Part shown: piece by piece, positions 27,380-34,440 of the stretch
Layout: each line of letters opens with the position of its first letter
Position numbering within the stretch: the first letter of the stretch is position 1
Assembly: GCF_014635685.1 (NCBI RefSeq)
Contig: NZ_BMDH01000001.1
Location: forward strand, 744,001-808,000
DNA from: Galliscardovia ingluviei
Lineage (GTDB): Bacteria > Actinomycetota > Actinomycetes > Actinomycetales > Bifidobacteriaceae
Direction of reading: 5' to 3'
Length of the DNA: 64,000 nt
Notes under the pieces: model-generated
What the model was told of the DNA's origin: nothing
What the model saw: only the letters and a program-made list of their open reading frames with translations
Database searches by the model: none
Made by a program: the position numbers and the translations under genes

Positions 27380-27892
27380 TCAGGCTTGGCGCTGATATGC
27401 TTCAACTGCAGCAATAGCTTGGTTAACCACATCTTCTACCGGTTGATTCACATTGATAACAACGCCGCGTTCATCAGCTTCAAGTGGTTGTAAATCAGCG
27501 TATTGGCTTTTGAGCAGAGACACTGGCATAAAGTGATTTTGGCGAGCTTTCATATGTTCATATACTGTATCAAATGCACCATCTAGATGTACAAAAAACA
27601 CATCAACACCTTCGCCAAGCACCTCTCGATAGCTGCGCTTGAGTGCTGAGCTGGACACTACAGAATTGTGATTGATAGCTTCTTTTGCAATCATCCACGT
27701 ATTAATAACGCGCAACCATGGCCAGCGATCTTCGTCAGTTAGCGCAATGCCAGCAGACATTTTGTCGATGTTTTGCTGCGGATGAAAGTCATCACCCTCA
27801 GCCATATCAAATCCGAGCCTGTCTCTAATAGCTTGTGCAACTGTTGATTTTCCAGAACCGGCAACTCCCATTACTACTACATGAATACTCAT
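27380..27892 (-). CDS. gntK: Gluconokinase
   Basis: Phosphorylates gluconate to 6-phosphogluconate with ATP. A 170-residue P-loop kinase with Walker A GVAGSGKST (9-17), the substrate motif EGDDFHPQQNIDKMSAGIAL and the lid region near WPWL. ATG 27892 follows AAGGAGAG. It is the first gene of gntK-gntP-gnd, read from a strong promoter that carries paired operators and faces the divergent GntR-family regulator gene. Gluconate would thus enter metabolism as ribulose-5-phosphate and feed the bifid shunt pentose phosphates. Confidence 0.94.
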   Translation of the reverse strand: MSIHVVVMGVAGSGKSTVAQAIRDRLGFDMAEGDDFHPQQNIDKMSAGIALTDEDRWPWLRVINTWMIAKEAINHNSVVSSSALKRSYREVLGEGVDVFFVHLDGAFDTVYEHMKARQNHFMPVSLLKSQYADLQPLEADERGVVINVNQPVEDVVNQAIAAVEAYQRQA

Positions 27893-27963
27893 ATAACTCT
27901 CCTTGCATCATCGCAATGCTGGTTCAATATAAGAAGTTCAAGCGCTATCGAACTGTTGCCACA

Positions 27964-27992
27964 ATCATAAATTAGAAAGTACTACTTGTCAA
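27964..27992 (-). promoter_or_regulatory. gntK promoter
   Basis: On the minus strand a perfect TTGACA (plus-strand 27987-27992) and TATGAT (27964-27969) are exactly 17 bases apart. They lie 72 bp before the gntK start. One copy of the palindromic operator fills the spacer. Confidence 0.8.
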
Positions 27993-28007
27993 TTTTAAGT
28001 ACTACTT
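27977..28007. promoter_or_regulatory. Paired AAGTACTACTT operators
   Basis: The 11-bp palindrome AAGTA-C-TACTT occurs at 27977-27987 and again at 27997-28007, 20 bp (two helical turns) apart. Its core GTnnnAC fits the FadR-subfamily GntR consensus. Copy 1 lies between the -35 and -10 boxes of gntK. Copy 2 lies at the -35 position of the gntR-side promoter. A partial GTACTACT copy is at 28148-28155. Confidence 0.8.
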
Positions 28008-28033
28008 TTGTGAGATAGATAATATTTTATAAT
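28005..28033 (+). promoter_or_regulatory. Promoter of the divergent GntR-family gene
   Basis: A perfect TATAAT at 28028-28033 on the plus strand has a weak CTTTTG 17 bases upstream, partly inside operator copy 2. The regulator is probably autorepressed from here. The leader to the start codon is ~140 bp. Confidence 0.55.
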
Positions 28034-28175
28034 CTTATCTGATGCCAGTACGAGAAACCGCATAAGCAGGGAAACCACACACCATTGTGTTTACATATCC
28101 ACAGTACAAGACTATTATTTTCTCATTGCATAGCATAGCTTTAAGACGTACTACTACTGATTACACAGGATGACC

Positions 28176-28880
28176 ATGAATACCACACAGCCCATGCAAC
28201 CTACTACCCTGCAATACGATGCCTGCAAAACACTGGCACTCGATATTCTTGAAGGACGCTGGACACCTGGTAATGCAATTACACTTGACGATATTCAAAC
28301 TCGATTCGATACCAGTCGTACGGTAGCAAGAGAAGTGGCAAAAAATCTTGAGAGCTTGAAAGTTGTTGAAATTCGCAAACGTGTTGGTCTCATCGCACAG
28401 GTTCCTTCCACATGGAATGCACTTGATTCCACAGTTATTCATTGGAAACTACAATCCTCGCATCGCATTGAAGAATTAATGCAACTTACACAGTTGCGTC
28501 TTGCTATTGAACCAGAGGCAGCAGCAGCTACAGCACAACATGCTTCTTTAGAATTACGAACCCAATTCATTGCGTGGGCAGCACAATTACGACTCTACGG
28601 ATTAGACAATCAGCTTGAACAGTTCCATGAAATTGATCAAAAGTTTCACTCAACAATTTTGCAAGCAAGCCACAATGATCTCTTTGCAACACTGAGTGAA
28701 ACTATTGATATTGTACTTGCTGGTCGTGTTGAAATTGGACTGTATCCTCCACAACCAAAAGTATCAGCAATAGAAAATCACGAAGCTGTTGCCAATGCTA
28801 TTGCGGAACAAAATCCAGAGCAAGCTCGTATAGCGATGCGGCGTATCGTTGATGAAGTAAGCGAAACACTGTACGCATAA
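28176..28880 (+). CDS. GntR family regulator, FCD (FadR-type) domain
   Basis: A 234-residue regulator with an N-terminal winged helix (about residues 12-75, containing TLDDIQTRFDTSRTVAREVAKNL) and a C-terminal helical FCD effector domain. That domain has conserved acidic and histidine positions (HEIDQKFHSTI; ENHEAVANAI), which usually bind a metal and a carboxylate ligand. It faces gntK-gntP-gnd, and paired GTnnnAC palindromes lie in the shared promoter region, so it very likely represses the gluconate genes until gluconate or 6-phosphogluconate appears. ATG 28176 is preferred over 28170 because AGGA is then five bases away. Confidence 0.9.
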   Translation: MNTTQPMQPTTLQYDACKTLALDILEGRWTPGNAITLDDIQTRFDTSRTVAREVAKNLESLKVVEIRKRVGLIAQVPSTWNALDSTVIHWKLQSSHRIEELMQLTQLRLAIEPEAAAATAQHASLELRTQFIAWAAQLRLYGLDNQLEQFHEIDQKFHSTILQASHNDLFATLSETIDIVLAGRVEIGLYPPQPKVSAIENHEAVANAIAEQNPEQARIAMRRIVDEVSETLYA

Positions 28881-28920
28881 TGTACTGCGCATACCAAGCG
28901 CGGTGTAATACATACACAAA

Positions 28921-28950
28921 AGCGTGGCACACTTTAAGGCATACCACGCT
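28921..28950 (-). terminator. Terminator between convergent gntR and ilvE
   Basis: AGCGTGG / CCACGCT stem with a 16-base loop. On the minus strand it is followed by TTTTGTG, so it mainly ends ilvE transcripts. It may also slow those from the gntR side. Confidence 0.65.
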
Positions 28951-28982
28951 CAACGCACTAGTTATACATAGTCTGTAAGGAC

Positions 28983-30110
28983 TTACATAACCTTCCACAT
29001 CCAGTTATGCGTATCTTCAACTTCACCAAGTTGGATACCAAGCAAAGTATTACGCAAATCCATAGTCAACTCGCCAGGCTGACCATCAGCTACCTGAACA
29101 TCAAACTTTTCGGACTTGAAGCGACCAATTGGAGCAATAATTGCAGCAGTACCACAAGCAAATACTTCAGTAACTTCACCAGAGCGAATATCCTCAAGCA
29201 AATCATCCAAAGCAATCATAGTTTCTACTACATCATGACCCTTGTCACGAGCAAGCTGAATCAAAGAACGACGGGTAACGCCTGGAAGAATATTACCAGT
29301 GAGGCTTGGTGTTTCAATATGACCATCCTTGTGAACAATCATGACGTTCATACCACCAAGCTCTTCCAAGTACGTCTTTGTTGCTGCATCAACAAAGCAC
29401 ACCTGTTCACAACCATGGTCAATACCCTTATACTCACCAAGCAACGATGCTGCGTAATTACCACCGCACTTAGCGAAACCAGTACCGCCAGGACCAGTGC
29501 GGAACCACTTATCCTCAACCCAGATACTCACTGGCTTGCTACCGCCCTTAAAGTATGGACCAGATGGGCTAGCAATAACGCAATACTCCACCTCATGCGG
29601 CGCTCGAACGCCAAGGAATGGCTCAGATGCGAACATAAATGGACGCAAATACAATGTGTACTCACGACGACTTGGTACCCAATTATGATCACTGCGAACC
29701 ATAGCGGCAACTGAGCCTAAGAAATCATCAGTGCTCAATTCTGGCAAATACAAGCGCTTTGCTGAATTTTGGAAGCGCTCTGCATTAGCATCTGGACGGA
29801 AAAGCCAGATGGAATTATCCGCATGACGATATGCCTTCAGCCCTTCAAACACCTCTTGAGCATAGTGCAAAACAGAAGCGCCCGGATCCATTTTCAGCGG
29901 AGCATATGGCTCAATGCGGCGGTCAGACCAACCTTCACCCTTAGTCCATGTCATATGCACCATATTGTCAGAGAAAATCTGACCAAATGCTGGCTTATCA
30001 ATCAGTTCCTGCCTTTTGGCATCACTTGCAGGATTGGGATTATCTAAAACTGTGAATCGCTCAGTCAGCGCTTGCAACGCTGCTGGATCATGATGCGTGG
30101 TCTGTGTCAT
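28983..30110 (-). CDS. ilvE: Branched-chain amino acid aminotransferase
   Basis: A PLP enzyme of fold type IV that interconverts Leu, Ile and Val with their keto acids, using 2-oxoglutarate/glutamate. It has the family motif EVFEGLKAYRH, the PLP-lysine region GGTGFAKCGGNYAAS and the later LEELGGMNV segment. I take ATG 30110 (MTQTTHHDPAALQ, 375 residues, GAAGAAG upstream). The longer in-frame opening at 30266 would lie within the rplY terminator hairpin and adds a tail unlike other BCATs. Three further in-frame ATGs between the two remain possible. Its upstream gap carries three GTnAC elements. Confidence 0.93.
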   Translation of the reverse strand: MTQTTHHDPAALQALTERFTVLDNPNPASDAKRQELIDKPAFGQIFSDNMVHMTWTKGEGWSDRRIEPYAPLKMDPGASVLHYAQEVFEGLKAYRHADNSIWLFRPDANAERFQNSAKRLYLPELSTDDFLGSVAAMVRSDHNWVPSRREYTLYLRPFMFASEPFLGVRAPHEVEYCVIASPSGPYFKGGSKPVSIWVEDKWFRTGPGGTGFAKCGGNYAASLLGEYKGIDHGCEQVCFVDAATKTYLEELGGMNVMIVHKDGHIETPSLTGNILPGVTRRSLIQLARDKGHDVVETMIALDDLLEDIRSGEVTEVFACGTAAIIAPIGRFKSEKFDVQVADGQPGELTMDLRNTLLGIQLGEVEDTHNWMWKVM

Positions 30111-30252
30111 AACAACTTCTTCATTCATTTGCTCAATGCTTACTTGGCGTAAGCTCATGGCTACGTCACCAGTAACTGTGTCACAATTGAGCGATACTAC
30201 GCTGGAACTTTTCACATTGCGAACATGAGTACTGGGTTGAGGGTATATAACA

Positions 30253-30278
30253 AAGCCGACCACCACAGTGATCGGCTT
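30253..30278 (-). terminator. rplY terminator
   Basis: AAGCCGA / TCGGCTT stem with an inner CAC/GTG pairing. On the minus strand it is followed by TTGTTATAT. It lies ~95 bp past the L25 stop and overlaps the longest possible ilvE frame. Confidence 0.75.
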
Positions 30279-30372
30279 ATACTACACAGCATACTGATAA
30301 CTGCTATTCACCTATACAATTGACGCAATATGTATAAAGAGCAGTACACGCATGCTGATACATGGGTTCATA

Positions 30373-30969
30373 TTATTCAGCTGCAGGAGCTTCTGCTGCA
30401 GCTTCAGCAGCTGGAGCTTCATCGGAAGAATCTGCTGGAACAGTTACAGAAACTACAGACTCTTCCAAATCATCGTGAACCAGCTCTACACCTTCAGGAA
30501 GTACAACGTCCTTTGCCAGAACCTTGTCGCCATCCATCAAGCCATCAACATTCACTACAATGCGCTCTGGCAAGTTAGCAACATCTGCCATAACCTTCAA
30601 TACCTGAACGTCAACGAATGCCACAGCAGCACCCTTTGGCTCGCCTTCAGCGAAGACTGGTACTTCAACCTCAATCTTCTCGCCTGCGCGCACTTCATAG
30701 AAATCAACGTGTTCAATGGTCTGCTTTACAGGATTGCGCTGAACATCCTTAACCACTGCGAGCTTGGAGCCCTCACCGAACTTCAACTCGAATAATGCGT
30801 TGGTACGACGCATAGCATTAGTGGTTTCGCGAGCTGGGAACTGCAAGAATACTGGTTCTTCACCGCCAGCATATACAGTTGCAGGAATCTGCTGAGCTAC
30901 GCGCATACGGCGAGCTGCACCCTTACCAAACTCAGTGCGGACTGCACCTTCCAAAGTAATATCTGCCAT
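30373..30969 (-). CDS. rplY: 50S ribosomal protein L25 / general stress protein Ctc
   Basis: A 198-residue, two-domain L25 of the Ctc type that binds 5S rRNA. The N-terminal L25 domain covers about residues 1-90 (GKGAARRMRV...QIPATVYAGG), and the C-terminal TL5 domain covers about 95-180. The last ~20 residues form an Ala/Glu-rich tail (EAPAAEAAAEAPAAE). ATG 30969 follows AAAGGAG. The frame continues upstream, but the extension contains hairpins and no ribosome site. It stands alone between the pnt operon and ilvE and has its own terminator. Confidence 0.95.
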   Translation of the reverse strand: MADITLEGAVRTEFGKGAARRMRVAQQIPATVYAGGEEPVFLQFPARETTNAMRRTNALFELKFGEGSKLAVVKDVQRNPVKQTIEHVDFYEVRAGEKIEVEVPVFAEGEPKGAAVAFVDVQVLKVMADVANLPERIVVNVDGLMDGDKVLAKDVVLPEGVELVHDDLEESVVSVTVPADSSDEAPAAEAAAEAPAAE

Positions 30970-31038
30970 GTTGTCTCCTTTCTCAGTTTGACGCATCGAC
31001 GCGCTTACTGCACAAGCAGACAACGCCCAGTCGATAAC

Positions 31039-31056
31039 GGAATACCCGAGTATTCC
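31039..31056 (-). other. Hairpin in the rplY leader region
   Basis: GGAATAC / GTATTCC with loop CCGA, 70 bp before the rplY start. A perfect 7-pair stem without a T run. It could be a leader structure of the L25 message. Nothing else supports a function. Confidence 0.35.
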
Positions 31057-31086
31057 CTCGCCAAAGCAACAGCACTTAATACTAAT

Positions 31087-31113
31087 GGCTCCTGTGTACA
31101 AAACACAGAAGCC
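31087..31113 (-). terminator. Hairpin after pntB
   Basis: GGCT-CTGTGT / ACACAG-AGCC with a five-base loop and one internal mismatch, 41 bp past the pntB stop. No clear T run follows on the minus strand, so termination may be partial. Confidence 0.45.
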
Positions 31114-31153
31114 ACTTATATATACAGTTAAAACACTGTAATTACTCGTTACA

Positions 31154-32599
31154 TTATGCCAAAAGCTCTTTCACAGCAGCAATAACGGCCTGCAGACCAT
31201 CTTTAGCATCGCCAAAGAGCATTTGTGTATTATCTTGGAAATACAACTCATTTTCGATGCCCGCATAGCCTTTACCACGACCACGCTTCATGACTACCAC
31301 ATGTTGTGCCTTATCAACATCCAAAATTGGCATACCAGAAACAGCTGTTCCCGGACGGCGAGCTGCAGGGTTAGTCACATCATTGGCACCCACTACCAAG
31401 GCAACACTGGTTTGTGGGAATTGGCTATTGATATCGTCCAAATCAACCAGTTGTTCATATGGCACATTTGCTTCTGCAAGGAGCACATTCATATGGCCTG
31501 GCATACGTCCAGCCACTGGGTGAATAGCATACGAAACTTCGACCCCATGCTCTTGTAACATCATACCAAGATCAGCAAGCTCGCGCTGAGCCTGGGCCTG
31601 AGCCAAACCAAATCCAGGAACGAATACCACTTTTTGAGCGTATACCAGCTGCACAGCTACATCATCCGGAGTGGTTTCCTTCATCGTGCCACTCACTCCT
31701 GCATCATCAGCACCAGCAGCATCAGAACCAAAACCACCAGCCAAAACGCTCAGCAGTGGACGGTTCATAGCCTTCGACATCGCAATAGAAAGCGTCACAC
31801 CAGCAGAACCTACCAAAGCACCAGCAACAATCAGTGCAATATTCATAATGGCTAAACCACTCATAGCCACAGCAGTACCAGTGCAAGCGTTGAGCACAGA
31901 AATCACTACTGGCATATCAGCGCCACCAATTGGAATAACAAATACCAAGCCATAGCACAGTGCGAATACGCATGTGAGCAAACTCCATAGCACACGCTGT
32001 TCTGGATTGACACACAGCATTACCAAGCTGGCAAACATGAGCAATGCAAAACCAATATTGAATACATTCTTCGCTGGAATACGCAAATTACGCATCCAAC
32101 GCAAGCCTTGCAACTTCCCTGCGGCAACCAAAGATCCAGAGAAGGTAACGGAGCCAATAAGCATACCAAGACCCGCGGTAATAAGCACGACGATAGTAAG
32201 CGCATCGACTTGAGAATTGAGCACATCATTTAATGCCACTAATGCAGCAGCGCCACCACCCACAGTGTTAAAAATAGACACCAACTGTGGCATATCAGTC
32301 ATCTTGACGCGCTTTGCTGAAATAACGCCTGCGAGCGCACCAAGCACAATACCAGCAACCAGCAAACCAACTGCAGGAGCATGCGCGAATCCCTGTTCGC
32401 TTTCTTTAATCACCAATACAAGTGCAGCCATAGCACATGCCAGTACCATGCCGCCCGCGGAGAGCAAATTGCCCTTACGCGCCGTCTTTGGTGAATTCAT
32501 AAAATGCAGGCCAATAACAAAAATCACTGAGGCTAGCAGATACACCAACCATTCAATTACACCAAGTGGTGTAGCAAGCATTGATTGTAGACTTTCCAT
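31154..32599 (-). CDS. pntB: NAD(P) transhydrogenase beta subunit
   Basis: PntB uses the proton gradient, together with PntA, to drive hydride transfer from NADH to NADP+. The 481-residue protein has about nine membrane helices (residues ~10-290) and then the soluble NADP-binding domain III. That domain shows VIVPGFGLAQAQAQ-like sequence (VFVPGFGLAQAQAQ), GRMPGHMNVLLAEA, VVGANDVTNPAA and the typical C-terminal VMKRGRGKGYAGIEN. AGGGATATT precedes ATG 32599. It is the last gene of a three-gene operon after the two pntA parts, with 42- and 87-bp gaps. Confidence 0.95.
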   Translation of the reverse strand: MESLQSMLATPLGVIEWLVYLLASVIFVIGLHFMNSPKTARKGNLLSAGGMVLACAMAALVLVIKESEQGFAHAPAVGLLVAGIVLGALAGVISAKRVKMTDMPQLVSIFNTVGGGAAALVALNDVLNSQVDALTIVVLITAGLGMLIGSVTFSGSLVAAGKLQGLRWMRNLRIPAKNVFNIGFALLMFASLVMLCVNPEQRVLWSLLTCVFALCYGLVFVIPIGGADMPVVISVLNACTGTAVAMSGLAIMNIALIVAGALVGSAGVTLSIAMSKAMNRPLLSVLAGGFGSDAAGADDAGVSGTMKETTPDDVAVQLVYAQKVVFVPGFGLAQAQAQRELADLGMMLQEHGVEVSYAIHPVAGRMPGHMNVLLAEANVPYEQLVDLDDINSQFPQTSVALVVGANDVTNPAARRPGTAVSGMPILDVDKAQHVVVMKRGRGKGYAGIENELYFQDNTQMLFGDAKDGLQAVIAAVKELLA

Positions 32600-32641
32600 A
32601 ATATCCCTAAGTTCATGTAAGTAACACTACGATGTGTGTAA

Positions 32642-32959
32642 TTATTTGTTTTGCGTATCGCTATCTGATTGCTTTGGCTTAGTGGACTTGAACATTTCCA
32701 GCATGCGATCAGTTACCACATAGCCACCAACTACATTCATCGTGCCAAGCAATGCTGCGAAAAATACGAAAACCCAAGATAGTGGCGTATCAGCATGAGC
32801 AGCCACAATAATTACACCGACAATAACAATGCCGTGAATCGAATTGGCGCCAGACATCAAAGGCGTGTGCAGTGTAGCTGGAACTTTACCAATCACTTCT
32901 ACACCAATGAGCAAAGCTAAAATAAAGAGTGTAATTGCTACAACAATATCAAGTACCAT
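32642..32959 (-). CDS. pntA2: NAD(P) transhydrogenase alpha subunit, membrane part
   Basis: A 105-residue protein with three to four hydrophobic helices that corresponds to the C-terminal membrane part of PntA (domain II start). Family landmark: KVPATLHTPLMSGANSIHGIV. In E. coli this is fused to the NAD-binding part. Here, as in several other bacteria, PntA is split into two genes. AAGGGACAAC precedes the ATG. It lies between the soluble alpha part and pntB. Confidence 0.93.
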   Translation of the reverse strand: MVLDIVVAITLFILALLIGVEVIGKVPATLHTPLMSGANSIHGIVIVGVIIVAAHADTPLSWVFVFFAALLGTMNVVGGYVVTDRMLEMFKSTKPKQSDSDTQNK

Positions 32960-33046
32960 GTTGTCCCTTACTTATTGTTATTTGCGAAAGTATAGTAGTA
33001 CGTTTGCGTAATGTAAGCTCTTATTACTTACTTGAGCTTAGCGCGC

Positions 33047-34171
33047 TTAGTTTGATTGCTCAGTAACAACGAGTGCTTGATCAATCTCATCATCAGCATC
33101 AATGCTCAATTTACCGTCGCGAACCATATGTGCACATACATCTGCAAGATTGCGAGCAAGCAGTGCCGATGCGGTAGTCGCTACTTCACTAGCCAAATAT
33201 GGGGCACCAATAAGCGTTACCCCTTGCGGCGTGATAGTAGTGCCAATACTGGAGCCTTCAACGTTTCCACCAAACTCACTTGCAGCACAATCGACAATAA
33301 CGCTTCCGCGCTTCATTGCTTGTACACCAGCAGCAGTCAGTAGGACTGGAGGCTTGCGCCCAGGAACTTGCGCTGTAGTAATCACGATGTCAAATTGTGC
33401 AGCTTGGCGGTCTACTGCAGCTTGTTGTGCTTGGCGTTCTTCCTCGCTTAGAGCGCGAGCGTATCCACCTTCGCCTTGTCCTTGGGACAAATCAATGCCT
33501 AATTCTAGGAAGTCAGCACCAAGAGATTTGACTTCTTCGCGCGCTGCTGGACGAACATCGTATGCGCTTACTCGTGCGCCGAGGCGCTTCGCTGTACCAA
33601 TGGCTTGCAAACCTGCGATACCTGCACCTAATACCAATACCTTTGCAGGTCGAATAGTGCCTGCAGCGGTAGTCATCATAGGTAAGAATGAGCCATATGC
33701 TTGTGCAGCTACCAGTACTGCCTGATAACCCATTACCGAGTTTTGGGAAGTCATTTCATCCATAGACTGTGCAGCACTTAATTGACGTGGCAAGCGTTCC
33801 ATAGCAATGCCGACTAGTGCACGCTTATTGAGTTCTTGGATGTACGCATCATCGGTAAACGACTGCAACATACCTATTACCCATGTGCCTTCGCGCACTT
33901 GATCGAGGTCGGCTAATGGCAGTCTGGATACGGTAGCAATGCAATCACTGCGTGTCAGCACTGTCGCTTTATCCGCAACTTCAGCTCCTGCAGCACGATA
34001 ATCGTCATCAGTATAATGTGCTGCAAGTCCGGCTCCTGCCTCAATAATGCATTGGACTGCTGATTTACGTAACCGTGTCACAATATCTGGCGTTATAGCA
34101 ACACGATGTTCAAACTCGGTTGTTTCATTGATAACGCCGTAGGTCACAGTGGCATTTGGTTGTTCAGCCAT
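33047..34171 (-). CDS. pntA1: NAD(P) transhydrogenase alpha subunit, NAD-binding part
   Basis: A 374-residue soluble domain I of proton-translocating transhydrogenase, related to alanine dehydrogenase. It has the N-terminal ETTEFEHRVAITP segment, the Rossmann motif VLVLGAGIAGLQAIGTAKRLGA (near 180-200), the mobile loop around QVPGRKPPVLLT and MKRGSVIVDCAA. It is the first gene of the pnt operon. A GGAC element stands eight bases before ATG 34171. The 5' leader has a doubled AAGGTAATA (34188-34205). In a bifid-shunt organism that makes little NADPH from glucose, this enzyme is a likely NADPH source for biosynthesis, including GltBD. Confidence 0.94.
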   Translation of the reverse strand: MAEQPNATVTYGVINETTEFEHRVAITPDIVTRLRKSAVQCIIEAGAGLAAHYTDDDYRAAGAEVADKATVLTRSDCIATVSRLPLADLDQVREGTWVIGMLQSFTDDAYIQELNKRALVGIAMERLPRQLSAAQSMDEMTSQNSVMGYQAVLVAAQAYGSFLPMMTTAAGTIRPAKVLVLGAGIAGLQAIGTAKRLGARVSAYDVRPAAREEVKSLGADFLELGIDLSQGQGEGGYARALSEEERQAQQAAVDRQAAQFDIVITTAQVPGRKPPVLLTAAGVQAMKRGSVIVDCAASEFGGNVEGSSIGTTITPQGVTLIGAPYLASEVATTASALLARNLADVCAHMVRDGKLSIDADDEIDQALVVTEQSN

Positions 34172-34187
34172 GGTTTAGCGTCCTTAC

Positions 34188-34205
34188 TATTACCTTTATT
34201 ACCTT
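34188..34205. repeat. 9-bp direct repeat in the pntA leader
   Basis: TATTACCTT occurs twice in a row. On the coding strand of pntA1 it reads AAGGTAATA twice, just upstream of the real ribosome site. Probably a slippage duplication. Confidence 0.6.
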
Positions 34206-34440
34206 TGCTTCCAGCAAACACCCACATGGTATTTACTGTACTGTTCAACTTTTTCAACTTCGCATATATGTCTTATGAACACACCATGTAAGTTGTATCA
34301 CATACTCTTGCAGCATATTGCATGTCGCCCATATGATGGTCTGTTTGGCATAGATGCACTTCTATCCTTATGGGATACCCACCAACTACACTAGCATTAG
34401 TGGTACGAAATGCGTGCCAGATAAACCGCAAGGAGCATCA

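Noticed and set aside
29007-29714. 235-codon open frame on the plus strand opposite ilvE
   Set aside because: It lies wholly inside the well-supported ilvE gene, has no ribosome site and resembles no protein. Long antisense frames are common shadows here.
33102-33725. 207-codon open frame opposite pntA1
   Set aside because: Its codon composition is the mirror of the real gene, with a Ser/Pro/Arg-rich translation and no recognisable domain.
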